Source of the DNA: Hysterangium stoloniferum
Lineage: Eukaryota; Basidiomycota; Agaricomycetes; Hysterangiales; Hysterangiaceae
Length of the DNA stretch: 64,000 nucleotides
Reading direction: 5' to 3'
NCBI GenBank assembly: GCA_015178975.1
Contig: WHVD01000052.1
Location: 496,001-560,000 of the forward strand
The notes beneath the pieces were generated by a model. That model was given only the letters and a program-made list of their open reading frames with translations. It ran no database searches and was not told the origin of the DNA. Made by a program: the position numbers and the translations under genes. This document shows, in pieces, positions 34,090 to 46,393 of this stretch. The stretch's first letter is position 1. The number at the start of each line of letters is the position of its first letter.

Positions 34090-34880
34090 AAAAGTAAGTA
34101 GCCAATGAAAATCTCAAAGACAAAGAGTCATCTTGCACAAATGCCAATGAACCCAAACTATTTTCCAGAAAAGACCTGAAGAAATTGAAGACTTTCTTTC
34201 TTCAATGCCATTTTAGTTTTTGTGACAGACCTTCTGCATTTAAAAAGTCAACTTTGTGCTTTCCTATCTCAAAGATTCCATGCAGAACTGGTTTGAACCT
34301 GGACTTTCCAGATTATCTGACCATGGCACTCACTTGGATTAATGATTGGGATGCGTGTGTTGAAGAACTGGAAACTAACTTTGGACCTTATAATCAATCT
34401 GCCAATGCAGAAAAACAAACTTATGACACTCAAGATGAGGGAAAATCAATGAGTTTCTGATTATCTCATTAAGTTCAACACCCTTGTTGCATACTGTGGT
34501 TGGGATGATTTCGCCCTCAGACACCATTTTTATATAGGTCTTCTGTCCTGCCTGAAAGATGACATCTGCAAAGAAAGTCTTCAACTCATGTGGATGAAAG
34601 CTCAGAAATACAATGCCCGCTATTGGGAATGATGTGCAGAAATTTCCCAAGAAAATCTGATGGAACATTCTCAAAACAACAAGGCTTTGAACAGCAAGCC
34701 TTCTGGCAACTCTGGCAATAATATTACCAGAAAATCAAATTCCAACCAGAAGAATGACAAGAAGTCCATGAATAACAATAAGGGCAAACAGTCAACTTCT
34801 GAAAAACCTGACATACATATCTTATTTGTTAATTCTGACAGTAAACTCACACCCAAGGAGAAACAGTAATAAATGGATAA
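34090..34880 (+). pseudogene. gag remnant on the plus strand (gypsy-3)
   Basis: Broken gag-like frames: LTWINDWDACVEELETNFGPY near 34330, LIKFNTLVAYCGW near 34470, LRHHFYIGL near 34520, AQKYNARYWE near 34600, then an Asn/Ser/Lys-rich stretch (NSNQKNDKKSMNNNKGKQ) and KLTPKEKQ. They parallel the gag of gypsy-2. Several stops interrupt it. The frame ends just where gypsy-2 begins its zinc knuckle, and a new LTR-like start (TGTTAGGATCC) follows at 34883. Confidence 0.8.
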
Positions 34881-34882
34881 CT

Positions 34883-35365
34883 GTTAGGATCCATGTCATT
34901 CAGCCCCCTGCAACCTTGTTTTAGCCTCCTCACCCTCCAGTGTCCTGCTATCAGTACCCCCAATCATGGTGCCACTGCCCATGACATCCCAATACTCATT
35001 TTGCTGGAGGTTACCCCTCTGGCCATCCTCTTCTATCTCTGTCCTGATGCTCTCCCATCACCCATTCTACATGTAAACAGTATTTGCCACCTCATACCAT
35101 TTAGGATACTTTTGTTACATTGTATGTAGTTCTAGTGTGATCCCTACTACTTCCCATGCTTCCTCTGACCCATCACCACAGTTCACTTCCTGATCAGCCT
35201 TCTGATCATCCACTATACACTATACTTGTGTATAAAGTTCCTCCTACTATGTATGCTACTATTATCCAGTTCTAATATCAACTTAGATTACCCCCATCTA
35301 GTCTTCAGTCACCTTACTCCCTCTCTAATACCCTTGAAGGCCTCATTGGCAACCCATGACTCTTA
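34883..35365 (+). repeat. partial LTR, cut by a MITE
   Basis: It begins TGTTAGGATCCATG and shares the order of motifs with 31923-32770 (CTTGTTTTAG, TATGTATGCTAC, TAATACCCTTGAAG against TCAATACTCTTGAAG). It stops where the MITE starts at 35366. Confidence 0.6.
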
Positions 35366-36010
35366 GGAGGATATCTGAAAACTATTAAGTATACCAAATT
35401 CTAATATACTCTAAAACATAATTTGGTTTTTAAAACTTTCAAAAAGTTTTAAACTCTCTCATACATTACAAACTAATGAATCTTTCTGGACACAAGTAGA
35501 CAATAAAAAAAATTAGTAGTTTGAAACACTAATACTTTTAAAAAATAGATACCTTTAAATAGTCCATTCCATGCATATGTATATCATTGGCACCTCTAAA
35601 TACATATGTATTACTTCGGAATAGATCTGTCAATCTAAACAGATTTCTACTTGATTCAACATACCCAGAATATATAGGGGGTTTTACTTAATAAAGACAG
35701 CTGTGGTATGAAAAATTTCCAATAATATTTTACATATTTTACATGGAAATAACTTCATTACAACTTTTAAAAAACAAAGTACTAATAAAAGTATTAGTAG
35801 GCATCTGTAAAAGGAAGGAAATTATATACAATGGAATTTGTTAAATAACTATGGGTTGTATAAGATGTAATATGGAGAACTATTTCTGATGGTTGTTTTT
35901 TGATGATATAATTGATTCAGAATAGATATCACTATTTAAAGATGGAATTTTGTAAAAATAAGACTTTTATTAGTAAATATTTGAGATTATAGTAATTATA
36001 AACACCCTCC
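35366..36010 (+). mobile_element. non-autonomous PIF/Harbinger-like MITE, copy 1
   Basis: It begins GGAGGATATCTGAAAAC and ends TATAAACACCCTCC. Flanks are TTA and ATA, one mismatch from a 3-bp target duplication. It is closely similar to the copies at 39094 and 42131 (most similar to 42131). No frame of coding size. Confidence 0.82.
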
Positions 36011-36237
36011 ATATGCTACAACAGAGAATGGCGGAAATGTTTAAAACATTCCAAGTAAAATAGCTAAAATAGGATAGAAATAAAGTTCAATATGTCTCTA
36101 AATGTCTCATATCTCAGTGTATATAAGGAGCTCTGCTCCAGCCATGAAATATAACTTATTTTCTCAGCCCATTTACACCACATCTGTGTGTCACTGCAGC
36201 AAGCAGGCTACTCCACCCCAATCTGGGCAGTTGGACA

Positions 36238-36490
36238 TCTAATTCCACCTCTATCAGAGCTGTTGGAAACCCTTGCCATCTCTATCAGAGTTGTTGGCCC
36301 AATCAGATCCCTTGTCACCTCAATCTGAGCTGTTGACTGATCTGTTGTTCCCCCTGTCACCTCAATCTGAGTTGTTGACTTATTTGTTCCCCCTTGCCAC
36401 CTCTTAATTGAGTAGCTGGCTTTATTACTTTTTCTAACTTCTATTTAAGTTGTTGGAATCGGTTGCCACCTCGGTTAGAGTTGTTGGCTA
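36238..36490 (+). repeat. degenerate tandem repeat (CCACCTCnATCnGAGnTGTTGG)
   Basis: Six or seven imperfect units of about 30-45 bp with the core CACCTCAATCTGAGTTGTTG. They lie downstream of a TATATAAGGAGCTCTGCTCC stretch near 36120. The setting resembles the U5/R part of an LTR or a promoter-proximal leader. Confidence 0.6.
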
Positions 36491-37084
36491 TCAACCAAGT
36501 GATAAATAAATTGTTTGTTTTATTGTTTGAAATTAGAATATAATTCTAATTTCTCCTGGTTTGGCTTATAGTTAAATACTGAGAATATTCTTGCAGAATA
36601 ATTAAGACTACATTAAGATCCTGATAAGTTAGTATCACAGTAGATCCAGTAGATTAATTTAAAATAAAGCATATATTGTAAAGTATTGTTTTATTCTATA
36701 ATTGATCTTTTGACCTGTATATTAATATTGTTACTGTTTGATAAATAGTATAAAATATATATAAAGCTAGAATTGAAGTTGAATCTAGTTTTGGAATCAG
36801 TAAATTGTTATTCATATTTTAGTGGTTGTTTTCACAGAAAAAGAACAAGCTTACATAAGCAGCTCTCAAAACCTTCTTTGCGAAGTAGGGTGCATATATT
36901 CAAGTAAACCCTTGACTTCAGGGGTTCTAAGTCTATTTAGGCTGCCACTGATTAATATCAAATACTTAAATTATTTTACCTTGTAGTGAATTGAGTATTT
37001 GCACACTTTGATAGAGCATTGGACTCCTTTTTCCAGAAAATAATATTAAAATAAGGCTAATACATTACAGCATTGTTGTAAGCA
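36491..37084. other. no gene seen
   Basis: Strongly AT-rich sequence between the degenerate repeat and the truncated end of gypsy-2. No coding region or recognised element. Confidence 0.45.
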
Positions 37085-38400
37085 AATTCTGCAAGTGGTA
37101 ACAAGGATTTCCAATTGTCCTGTTGGTAATTGCAATGTACATGGAGATATTGTTCCAATGTCTGATTGTCGTGTTCGGTTTGTCCATTGCCTTCTGGGTG
37201 ATGTCTGGATGTGAAATGTAATTTCATGTCCAAGGATTTCCCGAGGGATCTAAAGAAGTGAGATATGAACTCTGATCCTCAGTCGGAAGTTACATGGGAT
37301 GGAACTCCATGCTTGGATGTGGATAATAAAAAGTTCCGCTAACTGCATGGACGTAATTGTATCATGTATAGGGATGAATATACCTTGTTTTGAGAATCTG
37401 TCAACAACGACTAGAATGGTGGAAAAGCCTTCAGAGTCTGGTAGGTGTTCAATGAAATCCATAGAGATAGAATTCCACTGGTGTTCCGGTACTGGGAGTT
37501 GTTTCAAAAGGTCGTATGGCTTGTGTTGCTGAGATTTCGAGTGGGGACAAGTATGTAGTGCAAGATTTACAATAGTGCTTAACAAATCCACGAAGTCCAG
37601 GCCAAGTGTATTCTCTTCTTATTAATGATAGAGTTTTGTTGTACCCAAAATATCCTGAGAGTGGATGATCATGTTTGTACTGAAGGATCCTGAGGCGGAG
37701 GCTATCGGAGTCCGGTACATAGATACAATTGTCAAGTCTAATGAAACCATGCTGATCAAGAGACCACTGGGGTTGATTGGGGTCCACAGGATTGTCAAGG
37801 TGATATTTAGTAATCGGGTCTAGTGGAATTGCCGATAGAATATCTTGATGTAACTTCTCAATATCCATAATGATAATTCCATGGACAATGGGATTGATGA
37901 GGAAAGTTGTGCAGACTGATGCAGTAAGTTGCTGATTCGTGAAAATAGGTTTCAGGTTGTGTGGGTTTACCATGGCATAGTTGTTGCTCCCCTCTTTAGG
38001 ATAGACGTCCCACCGTCTAGTTAAAGTGTCAGGTTTGCCACCAAGACAGCTGGGTTGAAAATGGATAGTCATATTGAAGGCGGATAGACATTCAGACCAG
38101 CAGTTCTGCTGATGGGTCAAAAGTTTTGTGGTAGAAAAGTATTCCAGGTTTTTGGGATCCATTACAATGTCAATCAGAGTTCCCAAGCCTTCCAAATAGT
38201 GTCACCATGCTTTGAAAGCTGAAAAAATTGCCAGGAGTTTCTTATCATGAATGTCATAATTGAGCTCTGCTCCAGTAAAAGTCCGGGACAGAAAAGCCAC
38301 AGGGTGGACTTCTCCATCAGAGTCCTGGATAGACAGAATGGCTCCAAGCGCATAGTCCGAGGTGTCTGTTTTGACAATGAGTGGGAGGTTTGGTTTCCAA
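37085..38400 (-). pseudogene. RNase H and integrase part of gypsy-2
   Basis: The frames read ILQYKHDHPLSGYFGYNKTL and LRGFVKHYCKSCTTY (the HHCC zinc-binding region near 37570-37690). Then come WNSISMDFIEHLPDSEGF and ILVVVDRFSKQGIFIP near 37370-37480, the first Asp region of the integrase core. RNase H-like words (LTHQQNCWSECLSAFNMTIHF, normally W-x-x-F) lie near 38050-38110. A frameshift joins two readings near 37500. The sequence stops before the second half of the core. Confidence 0.85.
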
Positions 38401-38466
38401 TGCGACAGAATAGGAGCTCAAGAAAAAGAATTTTTTAAACGATTGAAAGTTTTTTGACACTTATCA

Positions 38467-39093
38467 TTAATCCTTACACGTAAGATGGGTAAGGGGAACC
38501 GTGATGTCAGAATATCTGTGGATAAACTGTCGGTAAAAATTGGCAAAGCTGAGGAAGGATTGTATATCTTTAACTTTTTGGGGTTCGGGCCAATCTTTGA
38601 TGACTTGCACTTTAGTTTCATCCATGCGGAGTCTGTCGGGTCCCATTATGAAGCCCAGGTATTCCACGGAGTCCATGTCAAAAGTACATTTGCAAATAAA
38701 CCATGTTGTCTGAGTCTCCAGAGAACTTCACAGACCTGTTTGTTGTGTTCCGCGGGCTCCTCAGAGTAGATAAGAATGTCATCCAAGTAAACAATAATGC
38801 ATACATCAAGCATGTCGAAGAAAATGTCATTGATAAAATGCTGAAAAACAGATGGGGCATTGGTGAGTCCAAAGGGCATCACCAACCACTCAAAGGCCCG
38901 ATAATGGGTTCTAAAAGTGGTTTTCCATTCATCGCCCACCGTGATCCAGACCAAATGATAGGTGTGTTTAAGATCTATTTTTGTGAAAATCTGGGCATTC
39001 CGTGGAGCATTGAGCAGATCAGATATAAGTGGAAGTGGATACTTATCTTTTTGGTGACAGCATTGAGTCCTCTAAAATCAACACATAGTCTAA
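38467..39093 (-). pseudogene. reverse transcriptase C-terminal half of gypsy-2
   Basis: Reads [19 protein letters not shown] near 38880 and IVYLDDILIYSEEP near 38765-38805, with the YLDD catalytic pair intact, then QVCEVLWRLRQHGLFAN and VEYLGFIMGP. The N-terminal half lies beyond the MITE at 39094-39768 (SPFGAPVLFVRKKDGSLR near 39775-39830). Small shifts are present near 38690. Confidence 0.88.
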
Positions 39094-39768
39094 GGAGGAT
39101 ATCTGAAAACTATTAAGTATACCAAATTCTAATATACTCTAAAGGTCATTTAAACATCTGGGATGTGATTCAAACATAATTTGGTTTTTAAAACTTTCAA
39201 AAAGTTTTAAACTCTCTCATACATTACAAACTAAAGAATCTTTCTGGACACGAGTAGACAATAAAAAAAATTAGTAGTTTGAAACACTAATACTTTTAAA
39301 AAGTAGATACCTTTAGATAGTAGATTCCATGCATATGTATATCATTGGCACCTCTAAATACATATGTATTACTTCGGAATGGATCTGTCAATCTGAACAG
39401 ATTTCTACTTGATTCAACATACCCAGAATATATAGGTAATTTCACTTAATAAAGAAGGCCATAGGATGAAAAATTTCCAATGACATCTCATATATTTTAC
39501 TAGGAAATAACTACATTACAGCTTTTAAAAGACAAAGTACTAATAAAAGTATTAGTAGACATCTGTAAAAGGAAGGAAATTATATACAATAGAATTTGTT
39601 AAATAACTATGGGTTGTATAAGATGTAATATGGAGAACTATTTCTGATGGTTGTTTTTTGATGATATAATTGTTTCAGAATAGATGTCACTATTTAAAGA
39701 TGGAGTTTTGTAAAAATAAGACTTTTATTAGTAAATATTTGAGATTATAGTAATTATAAACACCCTCC
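39094..39768 (+). mobile_element. non-autonomous PIF/Harbinger-like MITE, copy 2
   Basis: 675 bp from GGAGGATATCTG to ACACCCTCC. It is flanked by a perfect 3-bp duplication, TAA (39091-39093 and 39769-39771). It splits the RT frame of gypsy-2 exactly within the codons for GSLRLCVDF, so the empty site can be read from the family consensus. It keeps about 35 bp near 39145 that copies 1 and 3 lack. Confidence 0.9.
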
Positions 39769-40891
39769 TAAGGGATCCATCCTTTTTTCTGACAAACAGA
39801 ACAGGTGCTCCAAAAGGAGACTTTGAGGGTCTGATAAAACCTATGGACAAATGTTCATCCAGGAAATCACGGATTGTGGAAGGTTCCGTGGACGAGAGTG
39901 GGTAAATATGTCCTAGGGGTGGCTGGGCGCCATCTTTGAGATTGATTTTTAAGTTGTAATCTCTGTGGGGTGGAAGCAAGTCAGCTTTCCACTTGCTAAA
40001 AGCATCCATGAAGTCATGATATTTCTCCAGGATGCCTTCTAGGTCAGCGGCTTGCTCAGATGTGGATACTGGGGTTGAAAAACATCCAGTTGCTTCATCA
40101 ATTTTTAAGTTGATAGTGAACGCCTGGGACCCATCCATTTTTGAAGCCCTAATAAAAGCTGCAGCATTAATCAGAGAAATAGACAGACGTGCCGTGGGTT
40201 CCGGGGAAGCCATAGGTGCCGTAGGGATCACAGGAGTCCTCAAGACTGCAGGTGCTGGGAAGGCCATGGGTGCCGTGGAGGCCATGTCAGGTGCAGTTTC
40301 CTCGGCTGCCACAGGAGTCCAGAATGTTATACTGTTAGCTATCCAGTCAATCAACGGATTGTAGCAGGTAAGCCAGTTGTGTCCAAGGACCACCGAGCAA
40401 CTTGAGTGTAACTGGGTCACATAGAAAGTGACCAATTGAGATGTTCCACATGGGAAACACATGGATAAATCACAAGCTTGGGTGACAACTGAATTACTTG
40501 TGCCATCAAAGAGGCGGAGGCTGATGGGATTTATCAGATAAGTTGACAACAATTTCTTTTGTGTGAATTTTGTATCTAAAAAACAATGAGTCAAGCCGGA
40601 ATCTATGAGAGCTGAAAAACCAAATTTTGGAATCATATTAGACATAAGATTAACAAAAAATGAATCAGAATGTGAAAGAGCAGATGCATTGAGGCAGATA
40701 AACTCTTGAATGCATGGAGAGGCAATGCAACCCCCAATCTGCACGGAGTCTGCAGGGTTGCTTACTCTTTTTTTCAAGTTGGATGCCGGTTTGTCCTTCG
40801 ACGGGGTTTCCATGGAGGTCTTGGCTCTTACCCTTTGCCGAGTTTGCTTTTGCCAGCAGACATTCTGAGACTCAATGACCGGGTTTCCCAC
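39769..40891 (-). pseudogene. protease-to-RT part of gypsy-2 pol
   Basis: One open frame of about 375 codons. It includes FSALIDSGLTHCFLD near 40590, where retroviral-type proteases have A-L-x-D-S/T-G. Then follow VVLGHNWLTCYNPLIDW near 40370, AFTINLKIDEATGC, and LPPHRDYNLKINLKDGAQPP leading into the first RT block SPFGAPVLFVRKKDGSL. The frame is ended artificially by the MITE. Confidence 0.85.
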
Positions 40892-42023
40892 ACAAGAGAC
40901 AGAGATTATTGTCCATACGATGTTGTCTTTCCTGTGGGGTCAATTTGCCATCGGGTCCAAGTTTGCCTGTGAGGTCAGGTTTTCCGGCTTGCTTGCCGGA
41001 CTGTTGACCCTTGTTGTTGTTGTTGTTGTTAGAAGACTTTTTATCGTTCTTCTTGTCGGATTGCGTGGAGTTTTGGTTGCTGGTTGACGAGTTGTTGTTG
41101 TTGGTTTTATTGGCTGTGGACTTGTTTACTTTGTCTGCGGAGGTCTCATGGGCAACTTCCACACGACATTCCCAATAATGTGCATCCTCATTTTGAGCTT
41201 TGAGGCGCATATGGGACAAGGTTTTTGGCTTGCCATCTTCTCCTTTTGAGACTTCATCTTTAAGGTGGGATGGCAGACTGGCATAGAATTGGTGGCGGAG
41301 AGTGGGATCGCCCCACTGACAATGAGCTGCAATATTATTGAATTGGACAATGTAGTCTGTGATGCACTACGTGTCCTTCATACAAAGATTTGTGAGACTG
41401 TTCTTGGCTTCTCCTGTCAGGTCATACGGGCCAAAGTTGGTTTCAAGCTCCTCAACAAAAGCATCCCAATCTTCGAGCCAAAGCGGCTCTTCCTCAGAAA
41501 GTCCACTAAAAGCCAGTTTGAACCACTTCAACGCAAATCCCAACAAGTACGAAAGTGTGTAGTTGACTTTTCGGGAGTCCGTGGAGAATGCAGCAGATCA
41601 ATCACGGAAATTGAAGCGACATTGCATGAGGAAAGTAGAGAGTTTGTTTGGGTTGGAACCCGTGAAGGGTTCCGGAGCATTGACTTTTGACCACGGGGGT
41701 TCCAGATCTTTCTTTTTGCCTTCTCCAAGCATATGATTCATCAACCTTTCTAAAGTGATTGCTAAATACTCAGAGGTGGGATCCAAAAGCAGCAGTCAAT
41801 TGCTGGATGGAGGATTTTTGACACCTTTGCCCTTGTCAGGGGCCACAGATTCGTCCTCATGCTCAGATTCATCCTGGTTTTCCGGGACTTCTTCGATATG
41901 GGCTTCTTCCATGGCTTCTGACTGGTTCACAAGCGTCTGGCTGGTATACAAAGTTAACAGGGAATGAAGAGTCGACGGTCCAGGTAATGATGCCTGTGTA
42001 TGCACTTTTCTTCTTGGTGGCAT
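40870..42023 (-). pseudogene. gag of gypsy-2 with zinc knuckle
   Basis: The start at 42023 (MPPRRKVHTQASLPG) precedes a Glu/Asp-rich N-terminal part. A capsid-like middle follows (APEPFTGSNPNKLSTFLMQC). The C-terminal frame has RLKAQNEDAHYWE, Asn-rich low complexity, and DNNLCLLCGKPGH, the beginning of a C-x2-C-x4-H-x4-C knuckle. Frameshifts separate the three parts. Confidence 0.82.
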
Positions 42024-42130
42024 ATTGAAAACAATCTGCAAGTCTTAGTCAGAAAATACTGTTAGGGTACGTACACGGCGGGTTTCCAGAGAAACCCATG
42101 GAATATCCGGTAGAACTTGGCTTCAGCTTA

Positions 42131-42779
42131 GGAGGGTGTTTATAATTACTATAATCTCAAATATTTACTAATAAAAGTCTTATTTTTACAAAATTCCATC
42201 TTTAAATAGTGATATCTATTCTGAATCAATTATATCATCAAAAAACAACCATCAGAAATAGTTCTCCATATTACATCTTATACAACCCATAGTTATTTAA
42301 CAAATTCCATTGTATATAATTTCCTTCCTTTTACAGATGCCTACTAATACTTTTATTAGTACTTTGTTTTTTAAAAGTTATAATGAAGTTATTTCCATGT
42401 AAAATATGTAAAATATTATTGGAAATTTTTCATACCACAGCTGTCTTTATTAAGTAAAACCCCCTATATATTCTGGGTATGTTGAATCAAGTAGAAATCT
42501 GTTTAGATTGACAGATCTATTCCGAAGTAATACATATGTATTTAGAGGTGCCAATGATATATGTACATATGCATGGAATGGACTATTTAAAGGTATCTAT
42601 TTTTTAAAAGTATTAGTGTTTCAAACTACTAATTTTTTTTATTGTCTACTTGTGTCCAGAAAGATTCATTAGTTTGTAATGTATGAGAGAGTTTAAAACT
42701 TTTTGAAAGTTTTAAAAACCAAATTATGTTTTAGAGTATATTAGAATTTGGTATACTTAATAGTTTTCAGATATCCTCC
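42131..42779 (-). mobile_element. non-autonomous PIF/Harbinger-like MITE, copy 3
   Basis: 649 bp, reverse orientation, GGAGGGTGTTTATAA ... ATATCCTCC. A perfect TTA duplication flanks it at 42128-42130 and 42780-42782. The empty site is visible by comparison with gypsy-1, where GGCTTCAGCTTAT runs straight into the LTR end. It is near-identical to copy 1. Confidence 0.9.
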
Positions 42780-42782
42780 TTA

Positions 42783-43586
42783 TAGGCTGCGCCCTCGCGA
42801 GATTGTGTCATCCAATTTCAGATAGGCAGATGGAAATCCCAGGGAGTCTGGGCAGGGTTCATGGGGAGGGGGGGTTGTAGGTCGGAGGTTATAGGTTGTA
42901 GGTTGTAGGTCAGAGGTCGGAGGTCGGAGGTCGGAGGTCGGAGGTCATGGGGTGAGATAGATACATAAGAGATAGATGCCCCGGAGCCCATGGGCTCCGA
43001 CTAGCGTGTGCGGTGTAATTCAAATAGGAGTTTAGAGCGGAAAATGTATTAGATTACTGGGGGGAATCTAAGCCAATTTTCTGACTGGATTGTATGTACA
43101 ACATCTGCCAGACTATATAGACCGTGGAATGAATGACATACCAAATCCAGTAATAATGAAACGAAACTAGCAAAACATAAAATGAGAATAGTAAATGCCA
43201 AATTTGGTGTTAGGAACGGGATGGAACGGAGCGGAGTCCGAATCGTGACAAATCATAAACCATAATGGGAAATGGAGTGGGAGAGGAGTCCGAATCGTGA
43301 CAGGTCATTTGACTAAAATGGGAATGGGGCTCTGTTAGAGGGAAGACGGGTTTTCTGAGTGGGGTCCGGTGACTGATGTGTGGGACGGGGTCAGACATAG
43401 ACAGGGATGGAGTCCAGTGGGTATTCTGGTGACTGAAACACAATGTAACGAAGTCGAACATAGACAGGTCTGATGTACAGAGTCCGGCAGGAATTCCGGT
43501 AAACTGATAATTGGTGCATATAGGGCACAGGTGCATATAAGTTAGTGCCTGGAGTCTGGAGTCTGGCAGGAATTCCAGTCGTAACA
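42783..43586 (-). repeat. LTR of gypsy-2
   Basis: Opens TGTTACGACTGGAATTCC at 43586 on the minus strand and ends at GAGGGCGCAGCC near 42785. It contains a TATATA box region (GTCTATATAGTCTGG near 43110) and a short GGAGGTC minisatellite at 42895-42948. It matches 32780-33556. Confidence 0.75.
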
Positions 43587-43589
43587 CTC

Positions 43590-45650
43590 CCAAGGGAAGT
43601 GTACAGAGAGAAAGGAGGCTCTGATGTAGAGAAGTCAGTCAGAAAACCTGTATTATAATCTGTATCCTTAATATTGTATTGCTAATTTGACTTCTATCTG
43701 ATATTTCTTCAATATAATTATTTGTGTTCTATATTTGCCTCACACTTTATTGACAGGATGAATTAATACTTCATTGAATAAGGCATCCATACTCAATATT
43801 GTTCAATATTGTTCAATCATTATTTGACTGAGTGAGTAAAGTCCAATTTGTGTCAGATGAGCTGAAAGATCAAAGATTATAAACATGCCACACATAGTGT
43901 ATGAGGGGTCCAATGAGCAAAGAAACCATATTGAACTGGTTAATATGATTGGTGATGAGCATGTTGTCATCAAAGAATATTTGCAAGCAAAATATCTTTC
44001 TTCTAATTGATATCTGCCCTTAAACTGCTTTATACAAGTGCTCCATACATACCTCATCCCCCACCAATTCTGCAAACATCCTGACAAGAACACTGTCCTA
44101 AATGTTGATATTTGTTGCTTTTGATAGGGAGGGGTAGGCTACACCCAGCAGCCATGACCAGCAGGGGAGGGAGCTCCAATGTTGAAGATAGCCATCACAT
44201 CAGTGCCAGAGCCACTCCTGTCTTATCACATTTGAATGATTGTTAATCAGCATCATAGTTTGAAACTACTCACAACTTCACTGATGCCCTCAATGATGTG
44301 GTAATACCTTCAAATGAGACGATGTGAGCTACCTGTATGATCTCACTGGGTTGTGAATACTAGGAGCATGCATTATGTCAGCTGAACTATGCTAAAATAT
44401 TGTCTGACCCACTGCAAGAGTGTCTGGGGACCTTTGTCCAACAGGTCTTCCGAAGTCATCACATCCTTGTGAACATCTAGATCTGACCGCTGATACGTCA
44501 AGTTGTACCAATCGACTCAAACCACACCAGTACAAACCATTTGTGCATCATCATGTTTTGTCATTTAATCAAAACACCTCAAAACATTCACAATAGAGTG
44601 ATTTAACTGAGAAATGAAATGAACATGCAAAATAAAATTTATTACAATGTAGATGCTTTGGCGATCGTTTGAAGTTCCAGCGCAAAGTTTGCTCCATTTT
44701 CGAAGTCCGACGGTAGCGCGAGCGCGAATGAAAGTTTTAATCGTCAACACAGACCTTGCTCAACGCCACTTAGAATATTTATCATCTCAAATTTTAACCA
44801 AAAATTCTACTACTTGTCCAGTAACTGGAGATTATAACCCGGATTGGAGGGCATTTAGGGTGTTCGCGCTGCCCCTCGCGCCCAATTACCATAGCCCTTC
44901 ACTGGTGGAGCTGTTCAGTCTGACTATTACGGGATGCGCTCCTGACGGATGCGGGATGTGTCTCTCGCCACGTACGGTAGACATTGCGAACGCATAAATA
45001 TATGTATAAGTTTTCACACGAAGTGTCGTCGATAGATCAATTGAGAGATCCTGCACTGGAGGTTAGCAGCACGAATTCGCGAAGCTGGTACCTCGTCTCA
45101 CCTTAGTGAACCCTAAGCTCGCGTCGCTTGCCACGGGTGCACTGGTGGGTAGTGCGAGCGAGATAACACTCGTGACTCAGCATGTGAGAGGCAAAGCTTC
45201 TGGACCCTGGCCTCGAGGCAGATAATTTCAACTTGTCAAAAAAAGGGGTGACCAATTAATGGCAAACCTGGAGGTGGGAATGTGTACGGCGAGCTGGCGG
45301 CAACATCTTCCATGGCAAAGAATAATGACCCTAACTTCGCTTAAATTCCTCAAAATTGGTGCAGGGAAATTTCTTTTGATATTAACAGTTGAATCGATCA
45401 AAAAATACTTCTCTTGACCTAACCAGCGACCTGGTAATCCTTCTGGCCGGATACCTCAAATCCCTGCCACCCCTTCCTCTAAAGTTAAAAGTCAAGAATT
45501 TGTTGATAAGGACATATCCAACGCTTCGTAGATATATATATCTTGGGATTTGGATTGCGTTTGATCACTGCCGCTGGCTGCTCTCCGCTCCCCACTCACC
45601 ATCGCCTCACACGCCACGCCATTGAACATTATCGCATAGTCAATATTTGA
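43590..45650. other. transition from transposon to gene-bearing DNA, no gene assigned
   Basis: The first 200 bp resemble sequence near 32420-32480. From about 44640 the base composition becomes more balanced. Frames at 44653-44997 (114 codons) and 45389-45625 show no recognisable domain and no clear splicing partners. I do not call them genes. The last 300 bp probably hold the promoter of the DUF6699 gene at 45656. Confidence 0.45.
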
Positions 45651-45655
45651 AAGAC

Positions 45656-46393
45656 ATGGTATGGTTCCGGAGGAAGTCAACATCAAAAATACCGACAGGA
45701 AACCCGTACCACCCCCCGTATTATTACTACACCCCCGCTCTGCCCATGTATCCAACATCGGGTAACTACAGCCATTCAAACTTCACACACTCCAGTGTGC
45801 CATATTACACTAGGTCTTATGCTGACTGTGCGTTGGAATGGTGGTTCTCAATGTATGATGTCGACTGAGAATTTATTCCAGATGCCCCACAGGACTCCCT
45901 CAATCCTCTGCTGAGGCTGTACCGTGACACAACCAGCACGTGTATCAAATGGGATACGAGATTGCCTCCCTCAAGCGCACTGTCCTCGATAGAGAGGGAT
46001 CGAACGATATCGCTTTCAGAGGTCCGCATGGAGGCGGTGCGTCCAAAGCGGAGTGGCGTCCGGATCATATTCGAACACCATCCCGAGTGGTATATAGACG
46101 TCCTCCCTCTTTCGCGGAATTACCTCCTCATCGAGGACGTTCTTCTCGCAATATTCAATTTCCTCCAAAGGCATGTATCCTTGAGGGCATGGGGCATGTT
46201 GAAAGATGGAGTGCAAAAACGCGCACATATGGCGCGATACGAAAGGCTCGCGAAAGGGCCCGTGGAGTACGAGACTGATTCCAAAGTCAAATATGTCGAC
46301 TTGCTGGGATCGCACACACTCTTTGGTGGGTTGAGGGTCATTGGCCCGGACGAGTGGAGTGTTACTTTGTTGAAGCGGAGAGACGGACTTTAA
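45656..46393 (+). CDS. DUF6699-type protein, array member A
   Basis: Two exons, 45656-45827 and 45882-46393, joined by a 54-nt GTGCGT...CCAG intron in phase 1, give 227 aa. Exon 1 is Tyr/Pro/Ser-rich (NPYHPPYYYYTPALPMYP). Exon 2 holds the domain: IKWDTRLPPSS (the W-D start motif), VRIIFEHHPEWYIDV, IEDVLLAIFNFLQ, RYERLAKGPV, KVKYVDLLGSHTLFGGLRV and EWSVTLL. These are the hallmarks of the basidiomycete DUF6699 family, whose function is unknown. The frame was checked by length (684 nt). The protein shares the exon layout with all other array members but only moderate sequence identity. Confidence 0.78.

Larger units (their letters stand above)
37085..43586 (-). mobile_element. Ty3/gypsy LTR retrotransposon (gypsy-2), decayed and 3'-truncated
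   Basis: Minus-strand order: LTR (43586-42783), gag (42023-40870), protease and start of pol (40891-39769), RT (39090-38467), RNase H (about 38460-38180) and integrase (about 38100-37085). The downstream LTR is missing. Two MITEs of one family interrupt it, at 42131-42779 (between LTR and gag) and 39094-39768 (inside RT). Without those, much of the pol frame is nearly continuous, so it is younger than gypsy-1. Confidence 0.9.

Noticed and set aside
44653-44997. 114-codon plus-strand frame
   Set aside because: No domain, an arbitrary start, and no joining exon. Coding status could not be supported.
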